Part shown: piece by piece, positions 29,063-38,267 of the stretch
Layout of the letters: each line of letters begins with the position of its first letter
How positions within the stretch are numbered: the stretch's first letter is position 1
Source: PVC group bacterium
GTDB taxonomy: Bacteria; Verrucomicrobiota; Kiritimatiellia; CAIKKV01
Length of the DNA: 64,000 nt
Direction: 5' to 3'
NCBI GenBank assembly: GCA_945898015.1
Contig: CAMDGM010000001.1
Coordinates: 62,001 to 126,000 of the forward strand
Program-made: the position numbers and the translations under genes
Notes under the pieces: model-generated
What the model was told of the DNA's origin: nothing
Databases searched by the model: none
The model's input: the letters and a program-made list of their open reading frames with translations, nothing else

Positions 29063-30238
29063 TTATTTCGTATTCGCCGCAGGCCATCCGCCCGCCGCCA
29101 CTCGAACGGCCTCCACCACCGCCGCTCGTTGACCGTCCGTCAATTCCGGATAAATCGGCAAGGCCAGCGTTTCTGAGGCGGCCCGTTCGCTCTCCGGAAA
29201 ATCACCCCTCCGGTAACCCAGGTCTCGAAAACAGTCCTGCAGGTGCATCGGCACGGGATAATACACCTCGCACCCGATCCCCGCCGCCGAAAGCCGCTCC
29301 CGGACCCCCTCGCGATCCGGCACCCGCACGACATACTGGTTATAAATATGCGGCATTGCCAGGCCGGACTTCCCATACACGACAGCCGGCGTCTGCACGA
29401 CGGTCCCTTGAAAAGCGGCATCATAATAGGCGGCATTGGCCCGACGCCGAACATGCCAGGAATCCAGATGCGGCAACTTGACCTCCAACACGGCCGCCTG
29501 AAGGGCATCCAGCCGAAAATTCCCGCCTACCATCAAATGATGGTATTTCACCTGTGAGCCATGGTTGCGAAGGGCCTTCAACCGCTCAGCAAACGCCGCA
29601 TCAGAAGTGGTCACCAGGCCGCCATCTCCAAAACACCCCAGATTTTTAGACGGAAAGAAGCTGAAACAGCCCGCCAGCCCCATGGAGCCCACTTTGCGAA
29701 CGCCGGCCGCCGACGGATACTCCGCCCCGATCGCCTGGCAGGCATCCTCGATCACCACCGCCCCATGCTCCCGCGCCAACACCAGGAGCGGATCCATGTC
29801 CGCCGACTGACCGTAAAGATGGACCGGTAAAAAGGCCTTCACCCGACGCCCCTTGAACCGGGCGGGCGGGTTATCCAAAACCCTTTTTGCCTGGACAGGA
29901 TCGAGATTGAACGTGACCGGGTCAATATCGGCAAAAAGTGGAATGGCGCCCAGACGAACGACGCACCCCGCCGTGGCAAAAAAGGTGTAAGGCGTTGTCA
30001 GGACGGCATCTCCAGGCCCGACACCGGCACCCATAAGGGCGGCCAGAATGGCATCCGTCCCGGACGACATGCCCACCGCAAAAGCCGACCCGCAATAGGC
30101 GGCCGCCTTCCGCTCGAACGCCTCAACATGAGGGCCCATGATAAAATGCTGGGAGTCGCACACCTCGTCGAGAATCTTTCGAATCTCTTCGCGAAGCGGC
30201 GCATACTGAGGCTTCAAATCCAGCAACGGCACCTTCAT
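29063..30238 (-). CDS. DegT/DnrJ/EryC1/StrS family aminotransferase
   Basis: MKVPLLDLKPQYAPLREEI...AVGMSSGTDAILAALMGAGVGPGDAVLTTPYTFFATAGCVVRLGAIPLFADID...VIEDACQAIGAEY...CFSFFPSKNLGCFGDGGLV. Confidence 0.96.
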   Translation of the reverse strand: MKVPLLDLKPQYAPLREEIRKILDEVCDSQHFIMGPHVEAFERKAAAYCGSAFAVGMSSGTDAILAALMGAGVGPGDAVLTTPYTFFATAGCVVRLGAIPLFADIDPVTFNLDPVQAKRVLDNPPARFKGRRVKAFLPVHLYGQSADMDPLLVLAREHGAVVIEDACQAIGAEYPSAAGVRKVGSMGLAGCFSFFPSKNLGCFGDGGLVTTSDAAFAERLKALRNHGSQVKYHHLMVGGNFRLDALQAAVLEVKLPHLDSWHVRRRANAAYYDAAFQGTVVQTPAVVYGKSGLAMPHIYNQYVVRVPDREGVRERLSAAGIGCEVYYPVPMHLQDCFRDLGYRRGDFPESERAASETLALPIYPELTDGQRAAVVEAVRVAAGGWPAANTK

Positions 30239-30480
30239 GAATCCGGTTCTCCAAAAGGTTTATTTTTACCATGTCCAAAACCCCGCGTCAATCATGGGTT
30301 CAACGGGATTATCCGCAACCGCCACACCCTCGTTTCCCATTGTCATTGTCAGGTGAATCTGGTTTACTTGAACCACCATTTTGCACATGCTTTTCAGGCC
30401 AAAAGCATCATCCAGCGTGCATAATCGACCGGGACGAAGTCTGTCTTGCGCCTGCTTCCCCGCACTCAAAGGAACCTAGT

Positions 30481-31488
30481 ATGAACATTCTCGTCACGGG
30501 AGCGGCTGGCTTCATCGGTTTTCATCTTGCCAAGCGTCTTTTGGATGACGGACACACCGTCGTGGGACTGGACAACCTGAACGCCTACTACGACCCCAAG
30601 CTGAAAGAATCGCGTCTGGCGCTCCTCGCCCCTTATCCCGGCTTCTCATTCCTCCGCATGGACTTGGCAGACGAAACCGGGATGGCCCGCCTGTTCCGGG
30701 ATCAGGCCTTCGATCGCGTGCTCCATTTGGCTGCGCAGGCCGGCGTCCGCTACTCCATCGACAAGCCCCTGGCCTATGTGACCAGCAACCTCACCGGATT
30801 CGCGCACATTCTGGAGGGATGCCGCCACCAGCAAACACCCCACCTGGTTTACGCCTCAAGCAGTTCGGTTTACGGGCTCAACAGCGCGCTCCCTTTTTCG
30901 GTTCATCACAATGTCGATCACCCCATATCTCTTTACGCCGCCACCAAAAAAGCCAATGAATTGATGGCCCACACCTATGCCCACCTGTATCAACGGCCCG
31001 CCACCGGCTTGCGCTTCTTCACCGTCTATGGTCCCTGGGGCCGCCCTGATATGGCACCCTTTAAATTCACCAAGGCCATTCTCGAGGGGAAACCCATCGA
31101 CGTCTACAATCACGGCAACATGGAACGCGACTTCACCTACGTCGATGACATTGTCGAGGGCATCGTCCGGGTCATGAATCACATCCCCGCCGGCAATCCG
31201 GCCTGGTCCGGGGATCATCCCGACCCTGCCTCCTCGCCCGCGCCCTACCGCCTGTATAACATCGGCAATCAAAGCCCCGTAAAACTCGCCTACTTCATCG
31301 CCTGCATCGAAAAGGCAACCGGGCGGAAAGCCATCCAAAACATGCTTCCGATACAACCCGGCGACGTTCCCGCCACCTGTGCCGACGTGTCCGACCTAAC
31401 CCGTGATGTAGGATTCAACCCCGCCACCCCGATTGAGGTCGGACTCCAGCGCTTTGTGGACTGGTACAGGAGCTTTTACAAGGCATGA
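30481..31488 (+). CDS. NAD-dependent epimerase/dehydratase (UDP-glucuronate 4-epimerase-like)
   Basis: MNILVTGAAGFIGFHLAKRLLDDGHTVVGLDNLNAYYDPKLKESRL...YASSSSVYGLNSALPFSVHHNVDHPISLYAATKKANELMAHTYAHLYQRPATGLRFFTVYGPWGRPDMA. Confidence 0.95.
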   Translation: MNILVTGAAGFIGFHLAKRLLDDGHTVVGLDNLNAYYDPKLKESRLALLAPYPGFSFLRMDLADETGMARLFRDQAFDRVLHLAAQAGVRYSIDKPLAYVTSNLTGFAHILEGCRHQQTPHLVYASSSSVYGLNSALPFSVHHNVDHPISLYAATKKANELMAHTYAHLYQRPATGLRFFTVYGPWGRPDMAPFKFTKAILEGKPIDVYNHGNMERDFTYVDDIVEGIVRVMNHIPAGNPAWSGDHPDPASSPAPYRLYNIGNQSPVKLAYFIACIEKATGRKAIQNMLPIQPGDVPATCADVSDLTRDVGFNPATPIEVGLQRFVDWYRSFYKA

Positions 31489-32999
31489 TCCGGTGGAAAG
31501 TCATGGCGGGACTTCTCGGCATACTCGTGCTGGCAGGCCTGATGCCCTCCGGGGAAAGCCTCTGGTTCGACGAAACCATAACCCAGGGCTGTGCCTCCGA
31601 GCCGACCTTCCACGCACTGAAAACACGGTTGCTGACGGTCAACAGTTCGGAAACTCAAATGCCGCTGGGCATGCTCGCTTTTTGGGCCTGGGAAAAACTG
31701 GCGGGCTCCTCCGAATGGGGCTTGCGCTCCTTGAATATCCTCTGGACGCTGCTGGCTGCAGGCGCGCTTTTTCTGGCCGGCCGCCGGCTGAAACTTCCGG
31801 CCTTGCCATTCTGGCTGATCATCCAGCCCTTTCTCTGGTATTACGCCAACGAGGTGCGGCCCTATGCCATGCAGATCGCTGGCGCTGCCTGGGTGCTGTA
31901 CGGCTTGGTGGCCTGTGTGGAAACACAGGGACGCGGAAGGGGATGGGCGTGGGCGTTCATGGGCGGAAGCGTCCTGGTGACAGGCGCCTCGCTGTTGGGC
32001 GCCATTCCGGTCGCCATGGCCGCCATCTCCATCGTCGCTTTGTTCTGGCTGTGGAAATGCTGGCCTTCCCGCCAAACCTGGCTCCCCTTGGGACTGGGAG
32101 GCCTCCTGCTTTTACTTCTGGGCGTTTACGACGTCGCTACGCTCCTGCGGGGAGCCGGGGGAGCGCGAATGTGGGAAACGGGCCTGATCAATGTCGGGTT
32201 TTCCGCCTACGAACTTCTGGGATTCATCGGGCTTGGGCCGCCCCGCCTTGAAATCCGGGAGGCCGCCCGACAGGGAATGCCAGCGCTTCTCGCTTTGCTC
32301 AAAACCGCCGCGCCTGGCATCAGCCTCCTGGCCCTCCTCTATTTTCTTTTGCTGCTCCCGCTGAAAAACGGCCTCCATCATACCCGGAAACCCGCGATGC
32401 TTTGTATTGGCTGGGTCGCACTCGGATCGCCTGTTCTTCTCTTTGTTGCGGCAAAGATCGTGGCCTGGCCTTTTTGGGGACGTCATCTTGCCCCCGTGCT
32501 ACCTTTCTCGGCCTGCCTGATCGCCTGGCTGGCGTCCCGTTTTTATAACGAAGTCCGTTCAAGGCCCTTGGCCGTTCTGGTCCCAACGCTCCTGGCCGCA
32601 CTCTTGATGACCTCCGCGCTCACCCTGCGTTTTTCCGCCCGGCATCGCAAAGACGATTACCGGAAAGCCTCCGCCTTGGCTCTCCAAGCGATCAAGCAAG
32701 GGGGAAACGTCTGGTGGTCGGCCGACCTGCTCAGCGCGCGTTATTACGGCATCACCTTCAACCCGGCAACGCCCGCCGCCGCCGGCTGTGTCGTCGCCAT
32801 TACGTCCTCCGATCCCGTCCCCCTCGAAACCATCAGCCCGCGCGCGCCCGCACTCGTCTTCACGTCCAAGCCTGATCTTTTCGATTCGGCCGGCGCCTTG
32901 AAGCATTGGCTGGCAACCAGCCGGTACCGGATCCTTCAAACCTTCCCGGGTTTTACCGTCTGGGCGCCACCCGCAACCCTCGTCCCGCCCGCCTCCTGA
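31485..32999 (+). CDS. Membrane glycosyltransferase-like protein (GT39/ArnT-like)
   Basis: 504 aa polytopic; LMPSGESLWFDETITQGCASEP first-loop acidic motif, NEVRPYAMQIAGAAWVLYG. Confidence 0.72.
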   Translation: MIRWKVMAGLLGILVLAGLMPSGESLWFDETITQGCASEPTFHALKTRLLTVNSSETQMPLGMLAFWAWEKLAGSSEWGLRSLNILWTLLAAGALFLAGRRLKLPALPFWLIIQPFLWYYANEVRPYAMQIAGAAWVLYGLVACVETQGRGRGWAWAFMGGSVLVTGASLLGAIPVAMAAISIVALFWLWKCWPSRQTWLPLGLGGLLLLLLGVYDVATLLRGAGGARMWETGLINVGFSAYELLGFIGLGPPRLEIREAARQGMPALLALLKTAAPGISLLALLYFLLLLPLKNGLHHTRKPAMLCIGWVALGSPVLLFVAAKIVAWPFWGRHLAPVLPFSACLIAWLASRFYNEVRSRPLAVLVPTLLAALLMTSALTLRFSARHRKDDYRKASALALQAIKQGGNVWWSADLLSARYYGITFNPATPAAAGCVVAITSSDPVPLETISPRAPALVFTSKPDLFDSAGALKHWLATSRYRILQTFPGFTVWAPPATLVPPAS

Positions 33000-33026
33000 G
33001 CTCGACGCCCCCTACAAAGCCGATTT

Positions 33027-33788
33027 ATGGACATCAAAGAACAAGCGCTCTTTCTCGAAAATCGTCATCCCTGGGAAACCGCCCGATTCTTGTTTTTCAA
33101 CCGCCTTTTGTCCTCTCATATCCCGTGGTTTCGTTCAAACTCCACCCGCTCGGCTCTTGATGTGGGGTCCGGTGACGGCTGGTTTGCAGAAAAACTCATG
33201 CAAGCAACGCCAGCCTTCTCCTCCATGCTCTGCTGGGACACCGCCTATTCAACCGCGCAACTGGAGGCTGCGGCTCCACTTCGTGTAAGCAAGATCCGCA
33301 GCCGGCCAGAGGGCCGATTTGACCTGCTCCTTCTCATGGACGTTCTTGAACATATCGAAAAAGACCACGATTTTCTACACGGCCTTGTCTCGGACAATCT
33401 CAAGGAAACCGGGTATGTGTTGATTTCCGTTCCTGCCTGGAATTGCTTGTATTCTGAACACGATCGCTTTCTCGGACACTTTCGCCGTTATTCATTCCGG
33501 TCGACAAAAAGCCTGATCGAGTCGTCGGGCCTGAAGATCTTGCATGCCGGCGGCGTTTTCCATGCCTTGTTGTTGCCCCGGGTTTTTTGCGTTTTACGGG
33601 AACACGCCCGAAAAACGCACAATCCCTCCGGCATGGTTGGGGTTGCCCAATGGAAACACGGCGTTCGAACGACGAATTTAGTGAATTTCTTGCTGTCATG
33701 CGACAACGCCATGAGCCTTCTCTTTGCTAAAACTGGATGGCGTGTTCCTGGACTGAGTGGATGGGTGTTATGTCAAAAGCGGCCATAG
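33027..33788 (+). CDS. Class I SAM-dependent methyltransferase
   Basis: ALDVGSGDGWFAEKLMQ...RFDLLLLMDVLEHIEKDHDFLHGLVSDNLKETGYVLISVPAWNCLYSEHDRFLGHFRRYSF. Confidence 0.9.
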   Translation: MDIKEQALFLENRHPWETARFLFFNRLLSSHIPWFRSNSTRSALDVGSGDGWFAEKLMQATPAFSSMLCWDTAYSTAQLEAAAPLRVSKIRSRPEGRFDLLLLMDVLEHIEKDHDFLHGLVSDNLKETGYVLISVPAWNCLYSEHDRFLGHFRRYSFRSTKSLIESSGLKILHAGGVFHALLLPRVFCVLREHARKTHNPSGMVGVAQWKHGVRTTNLVNFLLSCDNAMSLLFAKTGWRVPGLSGWVLCQKRP

Positions 33789-34549
33789 TCATACCCTGTT
33801 ACAACGAGACCCGGCGTTTCGACGCGGATCAATTCCGAAAACTCGCTTCCGGCCCGCACGCAACCCTGTTTTTCGTCAACGACGGGTCAACGGACGACAC
33901 CGAATCGACGCTCAGGCGCTTCATTGCCTCCTTCCCTCTTGCAACCGCGCCTGCCTTGCTCTCGCTCCCGGCCAACCGCGGCAAAGGAGAGGCGGTACGA
34001 CTTGGATTGCAGGCTGCCTGCCAAAAGGGCTTTTCGCTGGTGGGTTATTACGATGCGGACTTGGCGACTCCGCCGGAGGAATTACTCAGGCTGATTGAAC
34101 TGGCGGCGGCAGGCCCTCAATCGGTAATCATGGGCTCCCGTGTAAAATTGCTGGGTTCTAATATCCAGCGGACCTTTGTCCGCCATGTGACAGGGCGTTT
34201 TTTCGCAACAGCCGCCTCATGGGTGCTGAAAATGCCGGTTTATGACACCCAATGCGGCGCGAAACTATTTCACTGTTCCCCCACACTGGAAGCCGCATTG
34301 AAAGAACCCTTCTCCTCCCGCTGGTGCTTTGACGTTGAATTGATCGGCCGGCTGTTGTTTCCATTGGAATCGGGCATCGCCGGCTTGTCGCAGAAAGAGT
34401 TCCTCGAAATTCCGCTGAAAACATGGCGTGGCATCGCGGGGTCGCATTTAAATCCAGGCTCCATGCTGGCGGCGGCCCTTGACCTGATCAAAATCGGAAT
34501 AGCCTTAAACCGACGTCGAACGCACAGGCACGCCTACTCGAATGAATGA
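33770..34549 (+). CDS. GT2 family glycosyltransferase (dolichyl-phosphate glucose/mannose synthase-like)
   Basis: AAIVIPCYNETRRFDADQF...FFVNDGSTDDTESTLRRF...NRGKGEAVRLGLQAACQKGFSLVGYYDADLATPPEEL...YDTQCGAKLF. Start overlaps the methyltransferase 3' end. Confidence 0.92.
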   Translation: MSKAAIVIPCYNETRRFDADQFRKLASGPHATLFFVNDGSTDDTESTLRRFIASFPLATAPALLSLPANRGKGEAVRLGLQAACQKGFSLVGYYDADLATPPEELLRLIELAAAGPQSVIMGSRVKLLGSNIQRTFVRHVTGRFFATAASWVLKMPVYDTQCGAKLFHCSPTLEAALKEPFSSRWCFDVELIGRLLFPLESGIAGLSQKEFLEIPLKTWRGIAGSHLNPGSMLAAALDLIKIGIALNRRRTHRHAYSNE

Positions 34550-35492
34550 ACCCGCTCCACCTTGGACAATCTGGCTTCGACAGCCAACCACCTACAGCCT
34601 GGCCGCTTTGTTTGCCGCCATGGTCTACCTGTACGGATTCAACGGAAATACAGAATATGTCGACACCCAGGGCCGCTCCGCCATCCACTGGATGACCACC
34701 CGCTGGGCCGGCGAGGTCGACACCGACATGTCGCTCGGCTGGATGATTCCCCTCGTTTCGCTTTACGCCCTCTGGCTGCGACGGGTGGCCATCCGGCAAG
34801 CGGAGACCCGGCCGGACTGGCGCGGAATTTTCCTGGCCGGTCTGGCCATGATCCTGTATTGGATCGGCGTACAGGGGCAGCAAACCCGGATGACGCTGCT
34901 GTCGCTCATCGCGCTTCTCTGGAGCGTGCCATTCGCCTTCTGGGGCTGGGGCGTGGCCCGCCAATTGATCTTCCCGGTAAGCTACCTGGTCTTCTGCATT
35001 CCCCTGAGCTTCCTGGACGCCATGACGTTCCCCCTCCGATTGTTCGCCTCCGCCGCCTCCACGGAAATCCTGAATGGCCTCGGCATCGCCACGGTTCGCA
35101 CCGGCACCGCCATCCACTCCGCCGTGGCCGGAGGCTTCAGCTTCGAAATCGCCGACCCCTGCAGCGGCCTGCGCTCCGTGCTGGCGATGACCGCCCTCAC
35201 CGCCGCCTATGCCCACTTCACGATGAAAAGCCCGATCCGCCAACGACTCCTGTTCCTGTCCGCCTTCCCCCTGGCCGTGGCCGGCAACATCGTCCGACTC
35301 GTCATGATTGGCTTGGTGGCTCTGGCCTTCGGACAGGAACGCGCGTTGGGCTTTTACCACGACTATTCGGGATATGTCTTTTTCTTCGCCGCCACAGCCA
35401 TGATGGTGGGCGCTGCTGCCTTGATCAACCGCGATTGGAAATCTGCATGCTCCACACTCCGTTCCAGGCTCCGCGCGCCGCGGCCCTCCTGA
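34542..35492 (+). CDS. Exosortase/archaeosortase family protein
   Basis: Polytopic; conserved Cys/Arg/His positions in DPCSGLRSVLAMTALTAAYAHF, GNIVRLVMIGLVAL and HDYSGYVFFF. Confidence 0.9.
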   Translation: MNEPAPPWTIWLRQPTTYSLAALFAAMVYLYGFNGNTEYVDTQGRSAIHWMTTRWAGEVDTDMSLGWMIPLVSLYALWLRRVAIRQAETRPDWRGIFLAGLAMILYWIGVQGQQTRMTLLSLIALLWSVPFAFWGWGVARQLIFPVSYLVFCIPLSFLDAMTFPLRLFASAASTEILNGLGIATVRTGTAIHSAVAGGFSFEIADPCSGLRSVLAMTALTAAYAHFTMKSPIRQRLLFLSAFPLAVAGNIVRLVMIGLVALAFGQERALGFYHDYSGYVFFFAATAMMVGAAALINRDWKSACSTLRSRLRAPRPS

Positions 35493-36211
35493 TCCTCCCG
35501 CTCCTCGCCGGAGCGACCGCCTGTTGGCTCCACTTCGCCCCGCCCATCAAAACGGCCGACGAACTGCGCCTGCGCATGGAGCTGCCGGCCGAACTCGGGC
35601 CCTATGACAGCCAGGTGCTCCTCCATTGCCAAAACGACCCCTGCCGCCGGTCATTTCCGGTTTCCTCCGAAACCGCTTTGAAGGAGTGCCCCGCCTGCGG
35701 GGGCCTCCTGTCGCCAATCGCCCGGAGCGAGCGGGACCTGCTTCCCGCGGACACGCGGATTGCCCGGCGCCTTTATCATATGCCGGGGGGCCAAAGCTAC
35801 ACCGTCACCATCGTGCTGGCGGGCGCCGATCCCCGCAGCATTCACCGTCCCCAGCAATGCCTGCCCGCCCAAGGTTACGCCATTGAACGCCAACACGCAG
35901 AAACGCTGAGCCTCACGCCCCGCCGAAACTTGACACTCGCCGTCATCGACTCCCGGCGGGGCTCGGATCCCTCTGCCCGGTTCGGATTCGCCTACTGGTT
36001 CGTGGGCCCCCACCTGGAAACACATTCGCATTATGTGCGACTGTTCTGGACCACCTACGACCATCTCTTCCGCAACAAGGTCTCCCGGTGGGCCTACGTC
36101 GCGATCGCCGCCAGTGAACCGCTCAACACTCCGGAAAGCCTGGAGCGCCTAGCCTCCCTTCTCCGGCTCCTGATGCCAGCCATCGAACTCCCCGCCCGAT
36201 CCCCGTCATGA
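35447..36211 (+). CDS. Exosortase-associated EpsI-like (DUF3485-like) protein with Cys-rich insertion
   Basis: 255 aa starting MLHTPFQAPRAAALLILPLLAGATACW. RSIHRPQQCLPAQGYAIERQHAE matches the EpsI core; insertion LLHCQNDPCRRSFPVSSETALKECPACGG. Confidence 0.82.
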   Translation: MLHTPFQAPRAAALLILPLLAGATACWLHFAPPIKTADELRLRMELPAELGPYDSQVLLHCQNDPCRRSFPVSSETALKECPACGGLLSPIARSERDLLPADTRIARRLYHMPGGQSYTVTIVLAGADPRSIHRPQQCLPAQGYAIERQHAETLSLTPRRNLTLAVIDSRRGSDPSARFGFAYWFVGPHLETHSHYVRLFWTTYDHLFRNKVSRWAYVAIAASEPLNTPESLERLASLLRLLMPAIELPARSPS

Positions 36212-37344
36212 CATCCGTCTCCTTCATCCCCTGCCCCTCCTATGCCCAGGCGCCCGACGCGGTCCGTCGGGCCGTGGAATCGCTCGGCAGCCTCACCCCT
36301 TTTTTCCGGCCCGGCCAGCGGGTTCTCATCAAGCCCAATCTCCTGGCGGATGCCTTTCCCGATCAGGCGGTCACCACGCATCCCGAAATCGCCCGGGCCG
36401 TCATACGTCTGGCCCGGGAAGCCGGCGCCCATCCCGCCGTTGGAGACAGTCCCGCCGGCGCCCTGCGCGTCACCGACGTGTGGGAAAAAACCGGGTTCCG
36501 CGCGCTCTGCGAGCAGGAATCCGTCCCCTTGCTCAATCTGGAACAAACCGGCTCCACCGCGTTCTCCTGCGGCGCCGTGTCCTTCACCGTGGCCAAACCG
36601 GTGCTCGAGGCTGATCTCGTGGTGAACCTGCCTAAAGTCAAAACCCATTCCCTGACCGTCCTGACGGCGGGCGTGAAAAACCTCTACGGCACGCTGCCCG
36701 GCTTCCAGAAGGCCAACCTGCACGCTGCCTTTCCGACCCCCTCCGATATGGGCCGACTGTTAGCCCGTATCACGGAAATCGTTAAACCCGGCCTGACCAT
36801 CGCGGACGGCGTAATCGGCATGGACGGCAATGGCCCGTCGGGCGGAGAACCGGTCAACCTCGGATTCGTGGCCGCGTCAACCGACCCCGTATCCCTCGAC
36901 GCCGCCCTGTGTCAAGTCCTAGGCATTCCCCTGGCCGCCGTTCCCTGGTTCCAGCACTTTTCCCGGGAGCGAAGCACCTCGATTTCCCTGACCGGCCAAC
37001 CCCCCGCCCCGGGCTCACTCCGCTTCCGGTTGCCCGGAACCTGGAGAAACCGGCTGATTCCCCGATTTTTGGTGCGCCTGCTGGCGCCGCTGCTATGGGT
37101 CCGGCCCGTCGTGGATTCAACCCGGTGCATCCAGTGCGGTCGTTGCGCCTCGGCCTGTCCAACCCGGGCGCTAGCGTTCAAAACAAACACCACTCCCCGC
37201 CTGCACGGACAGATTTGCATCGGCTGCTGCTGTTGCCATGAACTCTGCCCGGTGAAAGCAATCCACATGACGGAAAGCTGGCTGATGCGCCGGATCAGCC
37301 ACGGACGACTCACCTCGACCCCGCCTTCGGAGGCTCACTCGTGA
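36208..37344 (+). CDS. DUF362 domain-containing protein with C-terminal 2x[4Fe-4S] ferredoxin domain
   Basis: RVLIKPNLLADAFPDQAVTTHPEIARAVIRLAREAGAHPAVGDSPAG...VVNLPKVKTHSLTVLTAGVKNLYGTLPG...CIQCGRCASACPTRAL...CIGCCCCHELCPVKAI. Confidence 0.94.
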   Translation: MTSVSFIPCPSYAQAPDAVRRAVESLGSLTPFFRPGQRVLIKPNLLADAFPDQAVTTHPEIARAVIRLAREAGAHPAVGDSPAGALRVTDVWEKTGFRALCEQESVPLLNLEQTGSTAFSCGAVSFTVAKPVLEADLVVNLPKVKTHSLTVLTAGVKNLYGTLPGFQKANLHAAFPTPSDMGRLLARITEIVKPGLTIADGVIGMDGNGPSGGEPVNLGFVAASTDPVSLDAALCQVLGIPLAAVPWFQHFSRERSTSISLTGQPPAPGSLRFRLPGTWRNRLIPRFLVRLLAPLLWVRPVVDSTRCIQCGRCASACPTRALAFKTNTTPRLHGQICIGCCCCHELCPVKAIHMTESWLMRRISHGRLTSTPPSEAHS

Positions 37345-38267
37345 TCCAACTCAAACACCGGCTCGAATTCATCGCCGTGCTGCTCCTGAAGCGTGCCGCA
37401 AACATCCTCCCCTACCGGGCCGCCCTCGTGCTCGGCTGGTTTCTGGCGCTCCTCGGGTTTTACGGGTTGCGATTCCGACGCGCCGAGGCTATCCGCCGGA
37501 TTCGATCCGTCTTCGGAGAATCCTGCACCCCCGCCCGGGCCAAGGCCATCGCCTGGGAAGCTTTCCGGAACTTCATCTTCACCGCCATCGAATCGATGCG
37601 GGGCGAACGGGTGGACGCCGCCTGGCTCCAGGCGCAGGTAGACGATCGCGGCATGTTCCAGGTCATGCAGACGAGAACCGCCGCCGGAAACGGCGCAGTC
37701 GTGGCCCTTCCGCATATGGGTTCCTGGGAACTGGCTGGCGCCGCATACCGGGTCATGCACATCCCGCTCTTCTCGATCGCAGCCAAACAAAAGAACCCTT
37801 ACTTCAATGAGTATCTCAACCAGCAGCGGGCCCGCTCGGGAATCGAAATCCTGGTACGGGGAGAAAACTCGCTCAAACTGGTCCTGCGGAACCTGAAGCA
37901 GGGAAAATGCTTCGCCATCCTGCCCGATGTACGCATGCCCACTCCCGCCCTGGTTGTCCCTTTCCTGGGCGCCATGGCCAATGTGGGCGGGGGCATGGCC
38001 CTGTTCGCGCGGCAGGCCAATGTCCCGATCTACCCGACCGTTCTGACCCGGCAGGGCTGGTTCCGGCACACCTTCAACCTGCTCGACCCCATTTCCCCCG
38101 ATTCAACGCTGTCTCGGGACGACGACATGCGCCGCATGACACGCGACGTTTTCGCCCGCTTTGACCAAGCCATCCGGGATAATCCCGGCCAATGGTTCTG
38201 GTACAATAAACGCTGGATCCTGGACCCGGTGAATCCGGCTCCCGCAGCCTCAGAGCCGCCAATATAA
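37341..38267 (+). CDS. Lysophospholipid acyltransferase family protein (LpxL/HtrB-like)
   Basis: MIQLKHRLEFIAVLLLKRAANILPYRAALVLGWFLALLGF...GAVVALPHMGSWELAGAAYRV...QGKCFAILPDVRMPTPALVVPFLGAMANVGGGMALFARQANVPIYPTVL. Confidence 0.92.
   Translation: MIQLKHRLEFIAVLLLKRAANILPYRAALVLGWFLALLGFYGLRFRRAEAIRRIRSVFGESCTPARAKAIAWEAFRNFIFTAIESMRGERVDAAWLQAQVDDRGMFQVMQTRTAAGNGAVVALPHMGSWELAGAAYRVMHIPLFSIAAKQKNPYFNEYLNQQRARSGIEILVRGENSLKLVLRNLKQGKCFAILPDVRMPTPALVVPFLGAMANVGGGMALFARQANVPIYPTVLTRQGWFRHTFNLLDPISPDSTLSRDDDMRRMTRDVFARFDQAIRDNPGQWFWYNKRWILDPVNPAPAASEPPI

Noticed and set aside
27492-29132. Plus-strand ORF of 546 aa
   Set aside because: Antisense to purA and uppS, both unambiguous.
34562-36211. 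549-aa reading of the EpsI frame extending back through the exosortase gene
   Set aside because: The upstream part overlaps the exosortase in another frame and has no domain; true start taken at 35447 (MLHTPFQAPRAAALLILPLLAG).
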